A stretch of 64,000 nt of DNA from the NCBI GenBank assembly GCA_037074765.1, contig JBAMDO010000007.1, positions 335,730 to 399,729 on the forward strand, read 5' to 3'. Source of the stretch: Mansonella perstans (Eukaryota > Nematoda > Chromadorea > Rhabditida > Onchocercidae). Both the position numbers and the translations under genes were made by a program. Below, piece by piece: positions 48,855 to 62,900 of this stretch. The notes below the pieces were generated by a model. That model saw only the letters and a program-made list of their open reading frames with translations. It searched no databases and was not told where the DNA came from. Numbering within the stretch: the first letter of the stretch is position 1; each line of letters begins with the position of its first letter.

Positions 48855-49726
48855 ATGGAAAAGTAAGTCTTCTTTAAATATTTAATCGATATATATAAAA
48901 AAGAAATCTAATTAATAATTGGTATGGAAATTAGTAATGCGGATTCACTAGACTGATGTTATTGAAAAGAAAGCTATAGATGATATAATCCTTCTGAACT
49001 AAATGAAAGTAATGGCAAATTTGCGTGTTCTATGTGAAATGATTAAAGGCAGTGATTGGCCAAAAGAGGCACGGGAAAATACACAATTTAATCTTTTAAC
49101 AGTGTTCTTATTTTGTATTTTAAATTAGAGTGTTTGAAAGAAGAGGTAGCGGAACGAATAAGAAGGACGACGTATGTTCTTAGAAGAAGAACTATCAATA
49201 TCGTTACCTATGTCAGATTTTAGCCAACAGGACCTACATCGTGATCGTTTCTGTTTATTATTTTTATTTGTTGAATTTTTATAATTTTATAAGCAAACTT
49301 TCATAGATATCATTCATCGATTCCAAGGCTGGAATATTCCTAGGATTCTCGAAAGCTGTTACGTTGAGAGGGTCAAAGGTATGTTCATTTCACGATATAT
49401 GTATTATTAAAAATGCTTACTTTTCTTTATTTTAATATTTGTATATTATTGTTGTTCCGCTTATTGCGTTAGAGATTGATGTATACAATTCACCACCAAA
49501 TAATTTGAGGTGATTTTTGAAAACGCAGACTCTTGATGCATCACAAGTTGTAGGAATTAGTGGAGAAAGCCTATTATCGCTATTAATAGCGATTGTCGGT
49601 GCTTTAGAGCTTAAAAGGATCAATTTAGAAAAGGAAATTCGCTTCACAATTTATGATATTATTAAAACTGTTTTTTTTATCTTCATTTCAAATGAAGTTC
49701 TTGCTCTTTTTAACAGAAACTTTTAA
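48855..49726 (+). CDS. small unrecognised protein directly upstream of cutA
   Basis: Four phase-compatible exons: 48855-48862 (MEK split codon before GTAAGT), 49129-49171 (VFERRGSGTNKKDD), 49307-49378 (ISFIDSKAGIFLGFSKAVTL) and 49529-49726, giving about 106 residues. The last exon starts TLDASQVVGISGESLLSL, has a hydrophobic helix (LLSLLIAIVGAL), then ELKRINLEKEIRFTIYDII and a hydrophobic end. The stop TAA (49724-49726) lies one base before the cutA ATG, and the probable trans-splice acceptor of cutA sits inside this exon. No family was recognised. Alternatively the last exon ends at a GT near 49668 and the rest is 3' UTR or outron. The eight-base first exon is the least certain part. Confidence 0.4.
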
Positions 49727-49727
49727 T

Positions 49728-51139
49728 ATGAATACGATATGCAGAATAGTGATTGCTCTTTTCGTATTTTTCATGGTGTGTCAGCTCTGTACTCAGCTTA
49801 TGGCTACCACTCGATCAATAGGACAAGCCTTATACATGGTTGTTTTTGTTACCGTTCCAAATTCAACTGTTGCACAACAAATTGCTAGGTATTCTTTTTT
49901 CTGTTTATAAAAAGGAACTCTTGTTTTTTTTTTTTTTTTTTTTTTTAGCAGAAATAAGTTTATTACTTACTACGTTGTTAATCTTAGTTGTTGAAGAATG
50001 CAACTCTATCTACTTTATTTTGTCAATTTGACCGAAGGATTAAATAAGAAAAATTACTAATAAAAGAAAGCATTCCTACAATCAAGATATCATTATTTTT
50101 ACATTTTGATTTGGTCCAAAAATGATGCATATTTTTTGCTTATTCTTGTTTCCTTTTTAATTCATTGCAATGTTTCAGAGAGGTTGTAAAGGGAAAGTAT
50201 GCTGCTTGTGTTAACATCGTGCCAACTATCACTTCAATGTCAGTTCTTTTGTATTTGAACTGAAATATCTGAGTTAGAACTAGATTTTGAGATATTTCCA
50301 TTTTATATTGAATGATTATGTCCATACATTTTAAAACCGACTATTTACATCTCTTCAATATTTATATTAGGTTTTGACAAATAAATCAAGCAGCTAGCAT
50401 TCTTCTGGTCACTTCATTAATCGTCATGAGACCCTCTACGTCTTTTTCGTTTTTCTACTATTTACCATATTCTCTTACTAAAAACTTATTCTTTTTCAGT
50501 TTTTTCATCATTTCATTTCGCAATTCTTTTAGATATGAATGGGAGGATAAATTGGAAGAAGATAATGAATCATTGCTTGTGATAAAAACAAAATCAGCAG
50601 TACTGGATGCTCTAAAAGCGAAAGTACTTAGCATGCATCCGTACAAAATACCTGAATTTATTGCTTTACCAGTAAGTTTTGAACATATTATGCTTTCTTT
50701 TCACCAGTAGTTTAAAAGTGAAGGATTTAAAGGGTGTCATTATTCGTTGTAAAGTTTCGCTTTTGAATACAGTCTTTTTGTCCAGTGCATATTATTCTCC
50801 ATAATAGTTTAGAAGGACTGTATTACTTCCTTCGAAAGATGTTCTCCCTCAAACATGTTTGATAGGTCTTTTTAATTTGTAAAGCAATCTTTGTTCCCAT
50901 CGTTATAAACCTTATGGAAGATAAAAACCAAAGTCCCATTTTTCGTTCTTTTTTCCTGGAACAAAAGGAAACCAAATCAGTGATATTATCATATAGTGCA
51001 GATATGTCTCATTCTAGTTGATTTAAGTCAAGCAATCTTTGTATTCGAACTAAATCTGATGTACCATTACGTTTTATTCCAGATAGAAAGTGGTAGCGAA
51101 AGTTATTTACAATGGATCGATAAACAAGTCAATTCATGA
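49728..51139 (+). CDS. cuta-1: CutA-family protein (CUTA)
   Basis: CutA proteins form very stable ferredoxin-like trimers. Bacterial members are linked to divalent metal tolerance, and the animal protein was described with membrane acetylcholinesterase; the biochemical role is unsettled. Exons: 49728-49888, 50179-50238, 50533-50671, 51083-51139, 138 residues, all phases closing. Family blocks: VVFVTVPNSTVAQQIAREVV, KYAACVNIVPTITSIYEW, EEDNESLLVIKTKSAVLDAL, VLSMHPYKIPEFIALPI and SYLQWIDKQV. Residues 1-20 (MNTICRIVIALFVFFMVCQL) form a hydrophobic leader, as in long animal CUTA forms; an internal Met at residue 25 would give a leaderless form. An AACAG acceptor at 49711-49715 precedes the ATG and overlaps the coding end of the upstream gene. 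An AATAAA at 51455-51460 is a candidate poly(A) signal. Confidence 0.93.
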
Positions 51140-51705
51140 TACCAGTCGTGTCATGAGCAAAACAGAATTCATGCATTTAAGGTTCATATGGGAATTATAA
51201 AACATTTACGCAGGTGAAAATATTGACTTGTGAAACGAATACTGTACTAAGTCAAATATATGAGTTTCCTTCGTAAAATTGAAAATCTAGTTACTCCATT
51301 TGTATCTTAAGGCACAACCCTAGAGCTTCAAATTCCTTTAACGAGACATATTCTGATCATTATGAATGTGTTTTGTACAAATTTTTGACATACCCCACTA
51401 TGCGTTCCCTTTTGTTAGAATTTGAACGTATGAATTCACAATTATTATTCATACAATAAAGTGATCAGCACTCAATTTGGCAAAATCTCGAGATATCAAC
51501 ATACCTTGACGTAGTGGAATATAGAAATGCAATTCAAATGATTTATCTTTTCAATTTACCAGTAACTTCAGTGTTCAAAAGTTGCTAGCTTTTCTGATTT
51601 TTATTTTTTTTTAATGTATGAAAAATAAACTCCACCATTACCCTATTATTCCTTTATAAAAACTGTTTAAATATTTGTTTCACGGTTTCTGCGTGTCTGT
51701 TGCTT
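51140..51705. other. convergent intergenic region, cutA and STAM 3' ends
   Basis: No gene. It holds AATAAA at 51455-51460 on the plus strand (cutA side) and, on the minus strand, AATAAA at 51605-51600, about 100 bp after the STAM stop. These are candidate poly(A) signals. Confidence 0.5.
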
Positions 51706-54700
51706 CTACATAGGCATATTTTCTGCTGGAGCAATGCCCCACTGCGTTTCTGATGGTACTGTCGGTAGCTCCGTTACTTTAGTCAGTTGATACCTAAAGA
51801 CTGGTTGTGCCACCGACTGCTGCATCGATACCTACAACAGCTATATTTGAAGTAATTTTAAATTCGTAATTAACAAGCATTAGAATTATAGATGAATCTT
51901 ATTGAAAATTTTGGAGAAATCACCACTATGTTATGTCAACCATAAAGTTCATAAAATATCCTAAAATCCGATATTCGCTGAGATTTAATCCAAATATGGA
52001 ACTCAAATATCACATCCCACCGAATAATCATATTCATGATCTAAATCATTAAAATGAAACCTGGTACTGCGCTTGCTCCACTGCTCGATCATACATTGAT
52101 AATACATCTCTTATTGCAATGTCTACTTGTGCCAAAGCATTATGCTGTCTATCAATTTCTGCTAATCGTGCGTCTATTAATGGAGCCTGGAATATTCTTT
52201 AGTAAACTATAATGAATGAATTAATAAACAGAGCTATGATATAAAAATATGAGTTTTGAAGCTCAAAAACTACAGATGGAATTATGTCTGCATGTACAGG
52301 AAATCTTGAAAAGTACCTGGGCTAAACTGCGCTGTTCTAGCTCTGCGAGTTCAGGTGGATCTGGTCTTTCTCCCGTCGGATCGCAGTCTTCAAGTATATG
52401 GAGACATTCTTTCAGGATTGTTTTATCAATTCTCGCTATAGAAACCTAAATAAGTCGTTTAATGTTACATGTTATATCAAGAGACCTTCAAAAGAAGTGA
52501 GGAATTCGTCATTCTACGAGCATTTCACTTATGTCATGCTGTAGTTATCAATAAAAAAATAACAGTAGCAATAATAACAATAACAGCTATCTACTTAGTT
52601 CACTACTCCAGCTATGTTTATATAAAAACTTACAGCTAGAGAATGTGTTTTTTCCTCAGCTATTGGTTCACTTTCTTGAGGTGATAAATCGAATGTCACA
52701 AAACTTGCTGGGAACAGGCCTTCTCCGCGATGAGATCTACCTTTCCACCAGTTCAAATCACTGTCGTCTGTGACAGTTATAATTTCGCCCGCCGCAAATG
52801 TCAGTTCATTATCCTCAGCAGCTTCAAAGTCGTACAGTGCTCGTACATCGCGTTCTAGCCTGAAATTCATGAAAAGGCTGAACAGCCGTAATTTTCATAA
52901 GCTCGAAAATCAGTAAAATAAATCCTCGTCAGGAACTAATTTTAGCAATATCAAAAATGCTTGGCAGAAAATCGCCACGAAACGATACTAATTTCGATGA
53001 TATCAAAAACTGAAAATGCAAAATACTCCTTATTAGTCAATAGTACGATTGATCAAAATACTCACAGAAGTTATATTCACAAAGAAGCATCTCCTGCATG
53101 TTTTCTACATTCCCGTATTTTCAAGCAAAGTTAATAAGTTATAAACTTACTTCGGAGTAGACGAGTGTGGAGCTGTTATTGGTGGATAAACACAAGATAC
53201 ACGGTCGTTTCGTATCGATGTCTCCTGCAGTGATTTTGCTATAGCCAGAACTAACGCTTCTTCCTCCTCCACGCTTCGCACAGAATTTAGATCATTTTTT
53301 AAGGACTGCAAAATTTCATTACTACATAAAACTGCTCAGCCTCAATTTTACGCTTGATTATTGTTACACAATATATATTTTAAATGTAGCATTTATAATC
53401 TTGCTGCAGTTATCAAGCCTAATGTTCATCCAAGAAATTTAACAGCATCTCTACAGCTGCTTATTATGGATAATTAAAAGCAAAGATTTCTGATGTTTGG
53501 TAATTCACACAGTAATTATCGGTAAATATAAATCAATAAACAACATACGCAAGATTTAGAACTGTCCATTTCGAATGAATATCCATCTGCAAGAAGATTT
53601 TTGTACAGGGTTTCAATCAAACCTAATGACGCATCCTGTTTGCATTCATTTTCTGACCATTTCTTAATAATCGAACGCGTTTTTTCACCAATTGAACGAT
53701 TACTCTACAAACATTAAAAATTAGTGCGTCAGGTGTGATAAATGCAGCTGCTAATTTATCTTCATATCATTCGTGAATATTGATACTTCTGCCAATAATA
53801 AAAACATTTTGCGTTTAATGTGGGAATGAAAGAATCTAGCCGATGAGATGTCAGCGACAGACATCACCTCTGTCTCATGTCCATACGGATGTTTTAAACT
53901 AACATGTGTAGCTTTGGAACTTAATTCTTGTGAGAATTCGCGCGACGAAACTTCACGTCTGAATGCAATTCCACAGTTACTCCACAAGGAGTCCAGCAAA
54001 GATAACGCTAGTAGAACAACATGTGGATCGCGATGATTTAATCTTTTCTTTACCGACAACAAGCACAATTTGGCTCCTAAAATCATCTGTTTTTTATTAA
54101 ATATTCGCGTAGGAGTGTAACGCTACTACAGCAATACGAAGCGATAACTTAATGAAATACTCTGTGTGCAAACTGTATTCAGGATTATACATTTAATACT
54201 TAACAGTTTGTAAAAAGTTCGTCCTATCGGTTTAACGACCACTATACAAACGAGAATTTCATGCAGGAAACTTGAATGAATACCCTTATTTTGATCAGCG
54301 ATCACTCGGTCACATATATCAAGAATTAATGTCCAATTCTCGGCAGTGCATGTTTCGGCAGTAACTTTTTCAACGGTTTCATCATACGGTGATGGTGTCT
54401 CGCCAAAAATTGGCATCGCCAGACCTAAAACAAAAAAAATGGCATGATATTTTCGGTTAAATTATGTGATAAAAAGTTATTGTTGGAAAATAATGGAGAA
54501 AAAAATCAGTCAGCCTTCGAAAAAATTGGAGCAGATTTCTGAGCAAACTGAGAAAAAGTAGTCGACATTATTTTAATCAAAAATATTTTTTCCATTTGAA
54601 TATAGTTTGAATTTTAGAGAACGTAAATTATAACAAACTTAACGGTAAGAATTTGTTGAATTACTTTTAATTATTATTACTATTACATTAAGTGCGCTTA

Positions 54701-55078
54701 ATTCTTAATAAATTTTTTTGACGAAAAGAATTAATTTTGATTTGCTGAAAAGCTTTTATGAACATTAATTTGCAAAATATTTTGTAAAAACAGATGATGG
54801 CAATGATGGCAATCTATAACAATACTGATAAAGCATTGAACGTGTAGTGGAAATGATGAATGATGGAATGATTAGTTGAAAACTTTTCAATTTAACTATT
54901 TTTGAATGTGAAAGAACAAAAAGTAATTATTAGGAATCAATTAATGCTATATTTTGCAAATGAAATGCATAATCTAATAACTTTGAAATGACTAATTACA
55001 ATTTTGAAAACCTGAAATTTTATCACGTGATGCTCGTGCAAATTTTTGCGCTTTTGCAGCCATAATTTGTGATTTCAT
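51706..55078 (-). CDS. stam-1: STAM, ESCRT-0 ubiquitin-sorting adaptor
   Basis: STAM pairs with HRS to form ESCRT-0, which sorts ubiquitinated receptors at endosomes. Core exons on the minus strand: 54424-54284, 54076-53904, 53704-53549, 53305-53151, 52859-52634, 52445-52317, 52186-52061, 51831-51706. From the Met at 54416 this gives 407 residues. Order: VHS domain ([20 protein letters not shown], then [31 protein letters not shown]), a ubiquitin-interacting motif ([16 protein letters not shown], about 167-182), SH3 ([32 protein letters not shown], about 211-265) and a helical GAT-like coiled coil ([20 protein letters not shown]). The usual STAM start MPxF coincides with 54416. A further exon 55078-55012 ([20 protein letters not shown]) joins in phase and would add about 25 residues at the N-terminus; its donor GTTTTC is weak. 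The C-terminal tail is short compared with vertebrate STAM. Confidence 0.93.
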
Positions 55079-58000
55079 AGCTTAGTAAACCAGGCTAAAC
55101 CTCTCTACAATCTAGCTAATGTTGTAAAATAAATTATACCAAATAAATGACACTTATTTACACAAAAAAAGAAGAAAAAAACTTCGAACCAATAAAACTT
55201 TATCGGGCATTTAATGTTATCGCTAAAAGTTCGGGCAATCATTTGAGTGCAAAAGTCGAACGCCGAATAGTGCACAAGATGAAAATGTGAAAAAAGTGGC
55301 AAAGAATTGAAAAAATCAAAAGTAGAGACAAATTATCGAGAGTAGGAAGATAAAGTAGATAGATAGTATGATTGTTGCAATCTTTCAACTATCACTAAGC
55401 AAAAGGGGTGGAAAATAAAACATATACATTTGTATGCTAATGCTAACAGTAAATAGCATTCAATCAGATAGACATTTTGTTTACTTTTTATCACTTCTTC
55501 ATGCTCCAACAAAACTTCTCTTTTTTGACATTTCAATTCAAATTTTTGTAAAAAAAATTTTCAAAATACATGTAAATAATCCTTTTAAGTGAAAGAGATT
55601 TATTTCTCAACCAACATTTAAGCACATTTTGTTACTGAGAAGCCAGTATTTCCTTTCGTTAACAAATTTATTGCAGAATAGTTTTATTTGCTATTTTATT
55701 AAAATTCAAGAAAGGATGAAATAAGCATTGCTAATTACATGTAAATAATTTTTGTAAAATAGCATTTTTCAGTTTAAAAATATAGATTACCACGTTTAAA
55801 AATATAGTTTTTTTTTTTTTTTCTTTTTCCAGTTTAAAAATATAGCTATTATCAATTTAATAACTTTGTTAGTTATTAATAATAAAAGTGTTCATAATAA
55901 TAGGAAATATTACATTCCTATCATAAAAATTTTGAATTTCAGCAGTGAATGGAGTAGTAGGATAGATGGAATACCTTATCTTTGTAAGAAATACTATTGC
56001 TTTAGGAAAAGTGAAATTTCCACAAAAATTGAATTGATCGAAATTTGTAATATTAAAAGCTCAATCAGTTCTTGCTGATAACTTGAGACTGTTAAAAGAA
56101 ACAATTGGGTTAGCAGTTTGGTTGATAACTCGACAAAAAAAAAATCTTAACTTTCTTTTTATCCGCTTACGCTTTTTTGGGATTCAAAATTACAAAGAAC
56201 TTTATAGATCATAAGTTGTCGATAATAAATGAGGAAAATTGATCTTATCCTGAATGAAAACAGTTAGATTAATAAAGATAATTCTTCCAACGTGGTTAGC
56301 TCAACATTTTGAAAGAACTTTTGTAGCGAGAAAAATTTCTGGCAATAACAGTGAACTTTAAACAAAGTTTATTATTGCAGTTTGTGACAAATCCATAGAA
56401 AAATAAATATAATTGTTGTCCCGCTGAGCATGACATGAAAAATAAACTTTTTGGTGTTGTTTCTCATAGTTGGCATAACTACGTAAGTTAAGCATTTCAA
56501 AAATTGAACTTCAGAATTCTCTTGATATCTCAATTCCTCGAATATAATTGCACCAATCAAATCCGCTGATAATGAGAGAAACTTTTAAAATATCCGGATC
56601 TTTCCCTTTCAGTGTTTACGATACGTTCGAAAATATAAAAGAAATCAGTAGGTATCTCCGTAAGGATGAGGTATTTTTATGAAATGCAGAAAAGTTATTC
56701 AACATTTCATAGTCATCAATTGACTTCGATTTTTTCAGGCTTTAAAGAATTCTTTCAGTTAAAAGAATAGTTGTAAGTGATAGCCGGGAAAGTCTGCAGG
56801 ATTTAAACAACGGATCGCACTAATGATACCATTTTGCAATTAGCCTTTAATACCAGAAGGAAGAAATCAATGCAGCTGAAACAAAAATTTCAAACCAAAC
56901 TCTTGAAATGCATTTCTAACTTTATTAAAAAAAGCCAGTGACATGAACAAAGTCAACTATTCAACGACAAATTATATGTCGGAAAAATCGAAATAACTGT
57001 ATCACAAAATTATTTGGTCCAAGTCAAACAGTTTTGTATTCACTATTATATCTCGAATAGCAAGCGTAACATCATGAGTCAGCTGTTTAATCTTCAAATC
57101 GTCTAAAAATGTTTTTTTTCACTGATTTCCGTACATCGGGCAACAAATTTGTAAAAACTTATCTTGTGTACAAATCTTGGATACAACCATGAAAAGGTTG
57201 TACATCTGGCAGTTTTACATGTAAATTTCTCCTGCAGTTGCAAGAATGCTGTCAATTTTTAGAGACCTGATACGTCTGATTGTTGAAAAAAAATCTCTTT
57301 ACACATTCGCCATATAAGCGATAACAAATACTCAGTTTTGACAACATGTCCTTCGCATTTCTCCTTAATCCTACTTTTCAAATCGCTATATTAATACGTA
57401 CATATTTCGCACGTCGTTGTATTCTATTGGTATCTGGGCAGTAATAAAAATACAACCAGCTGCACATGCAAGCCCAATTCGTGAAACTTATGTAAGTCAG
57501 TGTCTACGAAGTCACTTTTTTCAAAAATTCTTTATGAACTGACAAAATTTTTTCATGACATTATATACTAAAACAGAAAATAAGGTTGGATGGGATTTGA
57601 TTTCCATTCATCTCCTCTTTATGTTTTATATGTACTTTTTCCTTCGAAAACCCAAGCATTAATCAATGCCTTTGGTTTTCCAGACTAAGTAGAAATACTA
57701 AAAGTCAAATTCTTGGAGGACAATCTTATTTTCATCGATCAGATAAAACAATTAGGATAACTCGAATGTCTGTAATTGTCACGTTATTATACTTCAAATA
57801 CCACTGAATCAGTTCCAGTAAGGTAAACTATTCAGAACATATCAGAGACAGTATTCGCCAAGTCTTTCATTACTAATTAATTAGTTTATTAGATCTGTCA
57901 GTTCAAATTTATCTCTCACTGTTTTTTCTTTATCGAGATTTTGTCTTTTCTTAATTTCACATCCCTACCAGTGGATTATTATTCCCATCATTACATTATT

Positions 58001-59923
58001 TATTGATTTCTGATCAATTTTCTGTTCAACACGAGTACCTCAATTGCCGCTGAATTTCAATGATTGTTAAATTCAATAGTCTAAACTAGTCATCATAATT
58101 TGAAATTATCTTCTTCCAAATGATTTGCCGGCGATTCCAGTTGCATCCAGTTTTAAAAATTTACGGAAATGACTTTGATGAATATGAATAGAGGCGATAG
58201 CTTTCTGTGGCACTTTGACTAGAACCACAGAAAAACACAATTTTAATCTTACCAAGTTGAAAACTTTTCTTGAAAACTTAAGAATCATGAATGCGTGTCA
58301 TTTAACTTTTTGGGCACATTTTTCTATTAAAAGTAAATAACCAAAATGACTCATTGACAGAAAAATGCACTAGCCAAAGAAGTTAAAGCTCAGTGAATAA
58401 TTATAATTATCGGGAAATTGTGCCCACATCACCATCACGAAAGTTTTTCAATTATAACTCCCAAGGAAAGCACGAATGATTCAGTGATAAAGTAGAATGA
58501 TTTCGATGCATTTATTTAAGTACCGCAATTGATTAAAATATTGTATGTAACTATTAATTCCTTTTTTTGAGATAATTCAATGAAGTGAAAAAGAAAACCA
58601 TAAAGGTTCATCAAAAATATGCACGAAAAAACAGCAATAAGTGATTAGACCATTAATTTTTTTGATATTTGGAAAGATAAAATCGCACTTTTCATAAATA
58701 TACCATTCAATACTGGCCAAAATCACTAGCAAGCTTTGGCGTTCTGATGACTTAATATTTTCAGCTGTGTCAGAACTATGAGCTGTATGATAAATCTGTG
58801 AATCCTTCAGATTCGCATAGGCTTGTCACTCGTTATTCAATGGCTTTTGTTGTTATCACCGCTATCTGTTAGCTTCCTCAGAGTCCTAACAAAACATCTC
58901 AGAATGCTTCCGTCATTTGAATCTTAATTTCATTATTCAGCTAAGAAACGTTTGAAGGTTTCCAGTTATTTTCTTTATAGGATTTGTGCTTTTTTATCTA
59001 ACGTTTTACACAATTATTTTGCCATAATTTTAGAAAACCTTGCCTTAGCTTTCAAGGAATGATTTAACTTGAACACCGCAATGTGAAGCAAAGATTACCA
59101 GTTAAGAGGCCAATCTTTATTACAAAAAAGTTTCTAGCAATACCTACAAAAGCACCCTTAAAAGTTGTGAAAAATAACACTTCCCTCCTATAATCAATAC
59201 TAAAAATCTTTATCGCAAGAATAAGCACGAAAGGCTCTATATTCCTTCTCGCGTTACATTAACAATCGATCATTTTGGTTAATGACCATTGATAGCGTAC
59301 GCTGATTGAGGAGAAAATAGAAAATCAGTGCTTGAAGGTATAATGAAGGCACACCTTTTAAAAACATCATCATTTGATCAATAACGAATAGAATTATAAG
59401 ACTTAAATTTAAAACTTTCAAGTTTTAACTAGAGTTTTGATTAATTTTGAGAAGTCGAATACAATTTTGTTGACTTGAAACAATTTATTAAATGCTAAAA
59501 ATCCAAAAAATTTAATTCTAAGTGGAAGTTTGGGAATACATTCCAAGGCAGTTTATTAAAGCAAGAGAGAAACTGGTATTATTACATTTACATAGTCAAT
59601 TATCAAAAAGTTCAAATGTCCCTCCCTCAAAAAATTTTGCTAAATTACTGAAAACTATCTTTAATAGATCAAAAGGCAATGAAAAATGTTTTTTTCGAAT
59701 AGACGGCTTTTGCGGTGGAATAAATAATATTGAAATATCAATTATAAGTAAAATTAATTCTCTGTTCATTATTGAATAAACTGAATGTTAAACCATCATT
59801 TTTATTGTAAGACTGATATAAATAACATTTTGAAGTAAGAAATAAGTTATCAGTTTATTTCCTACTTTAAAATGGCCGAAATCCATAAAGTTTGAAGAAG
59901 TACAAAAAATCATATTAAAAAAC
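55079..59923. other. gene-poor region between STAM and NLF-1
   Basis: Nearly 5 kb of AT-rich sequence with only short open frames (for example 55866-56078 and 59522-59779 on plus, 58106-58288 on minus). None has splice context or family resemblance. It probably contains the STAM promoter and the NLF-1 3' flank. Confidence 0.5.
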
Positions 59924-62900
59924 CTATAGCAATGGTGGCCTTCTGAGCAATAACAAAGAAAAAAACAAGGTATAAAAAGTACAAATGGAAATTCCTGAAC
60001 AAATGCTCCGTCTTGTCCCTCTCCAATCAACACCAGAACCGATGATAGCAGTAGGTGTAGTTACGGTAGTAGAATCAATAATGATGGGAGCAGTAGTAGG
60101 AGTAACACTATTAGTAGTGATAGTAGTTACAGTTTTTGCATCAAACCGTAAACGTCGTCTTTCTCGATGTTTTGCCCACCATTGAGAAGCATATCCAACA
60201 GGATCAGTGAAGGTCTCCTGGATGGCACTATCTTGATGATGAGGTACAGCTCCACTAGAATCTGGCGATCGCATGAAAACGCTAGCAACACTAATTACAT
60301 AACTTAATAAGGAGATATCATCCAATTTGAAGTTACGCCACTTTTCCCCTAATGCTGAAATGCCAGTAGTTAAACTTCGACGCATTACATGATGTTTTTC
60401 TGCTTCGCTCTTCATATTGCAACAGATATGTCGCCTGACCATACAATGATGCGGAGATGGAAAGAAATCCTCTTCCTAGAAAACAAAAATTTTATAGTAA
60501 ATAAAAGTGATCATAAATACATTACTAATAACATTATATTAGATTTCGAGAAAATTTAATCACAAAGCTTGTTACGAACTCCCGTCTTTATTAACCGATA
60601 GTCCTATTCCTTAATACCGCATCACTTATTGATCATGCTAATGAGACAGCATCTTATCACTTGGTCTTTGCAAATCTCTAATTGCCGATAATCTGCAATC
60701 AGCACAGTTCTAAATTCTAATAACTAGCGGCTGTTATTGCCAGTACTGTCAAATTCAGCAGACTGGGAATTGATTTTAAAAAATTTTACATCATTTATTG
60801 AACCTGCACGAACAGTTACCTCATTAAGGATGATGTTTGAATAGCTATTAGGCCGATTTTGTTCAGCAGTACGAGTAGTTTCGACTAGATGGTAGAATTC
60901 TTCAAGATCACAGGGATGAAGGCATGAGCATTTGGATGCCACTGCTGATTTCTCTGTTGACACAGGATTTGTAACACTTATCAATTTTGCTGAATCCAGA
61001 TCTTGAGAAACGCTAACTGATGGTATATGCAGATCTGTAAATGTCATTTTCATTATACTATCTTTAGATGACTGTGCTGTTATAATAAAAAAAAATTCAA
61101 AAGTGAAGCATATTTAGAACAGAGTTCAGTATTAAGCTTGGCCAAAAAACATAACCTCTACACTGAAAACTTGGATGGCCAGCGTAATCAACCACTTTAC
61201 TGGTGGCGAGATGCGGACAAGCTAACTGAACATAGTAGCACCAATTTATGCATGGCGGGACGGACCATAAATTCATTGAATGCACTACTAACCATTTCCG
61301 GTACCAAATCTGGAACAAAAAAAAGAAACATCAAGTAAAAAAAAAAAAAAGATGACAAGAACTCCTTTCTTCAAACTTTTGATAAACCATTTGAGTTGTT
61401 AATGGCTAACCTTATTTGTTCTATTCGTAAGCATAAAACTAATCAGTGATCGACAACTCAGAATTTCAAAGGAATTCATTACCATAACTGTGTCTTGAAG
61501 TTTATCAAAAAAATATTCTGCATATTAATAATGACTTGATAAATGAATTCATTTTACAGAAAAAAATAGCTCAGAGTTTCCAATGTAATTTTAATGGTGA
61601 TAATGATAAGATTTAAATCCAACTAACGACACAAAAATTATATATTATTTGAAATAAAATACTTTTTTATTGCTGAAAAAAAAAAAGCTATCGGGGGTCC
61701 ATTGCTGGAATGAGGAGAAAACGGCAAGAGGATGCCCTAGTCCGAGAGGAATTAGTATTTATGAACATATCTTGAATGAAAGCTATCAAATAACTGATGA
61801 TTTCAGGAGCTGTTATAAATTTTCCATATTAGCTGTACAAGTGCTAATAATATGCAATATTACAGTAATTCATCAATTAGTAATAATTGCCGAAAATTAT
61901 TGGAAAGCTACAATTTGTGCATGCTGTGGGTTAGTGGATCGAACCACACCGTTCATTTATACTACAGTTGCTACATAACCTCCACATCTCAATCTCTCCT
62001 TCACATCCTTAATCATCTTGAAAAGCCAATAGATTTGATCGACTGCTATAGAAAGTCCAGAAAAAATTAAAGTTGGGAGAAGAAAAAAGAAGGAAGAATA
62101 CACTTTGCACAAATTTCATAAAGCTGATAAATTACGAAAGAAATTTTATGCGAGCTTATCTCCGAGCTTTCTGTAAACAAATTCCACCTTCTTTACTATT
62201 GAAAATCCCCTCTTGAATTCAATGTTTAGAAACAAGTCGAAACTGAATTCGTATAACAACATAACAGAGGAAAGAGGAAAGGTGAATGAAAGAAAATTTC
62301 AATGGAAATTCTCTTTTTTCTTCAGTATCAATGCATGCATGAGCAAAAAACAAATTGCAACAAATACAAAAAATAAAACTAAGGATGGAGAAAAAAGTGC
62401 AATGAAAAATGTTGGGATTTAAAATCAAACAGGCGCATAATGTCACATACTATTTGTTCTCTCTTGTAAGTATATTAAATATCCATATGCATTCATTAGA
62501 AAAGAAAGAGGAAAGGTGAATAAAAGATTAGAAAGGATTGCGTGGGTGAGAAAAAATACAGGATATCCCAATTCAAAAGAAACATCTTGGCTCGAACGGG
62601 ATAGAATTGCAGAAGTGTTTCCGGGTCGCACAAAAATTTGGCTGCTCAGATTAAGAGGAAGTACAGGCAACGATGCATTATCCCTGCTCCAGTATTCTGA
62701 ACGTATAACAGAATTAAAATAATCGGATGGAAGAAAAAAATACTCGGATGAAAGGAGCGTCTTGATAAAGAAGTCTTCAAGTTCAGGAAATCCAGATTTT
62801 GTGAGAATTATTACTAGTCGTTGACAATTTTCATTTATGTTAACAGCTTTTTCCTTTTTTAGACGGTATGGATGAAAAGTGAAGTCTTCAGGGAACTCTC

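Noticed and set aside
49432..49647. 71-codon minus-strand open frame
   Set aside because: Antisense shadow of the last exon of gene 13, whose plus-strand splice phases fit better.
58106..58288. 60-codon minus-strand open frame
   Set aside because: No splice context and no recognisable motif. Treated as chance.
59522..59779. 85-codon plus-strand open frame
   Set aside because: Lysine- and isoleucine-rich as expected for chance frames in AT-rich DNA, with no splice signals or family match.
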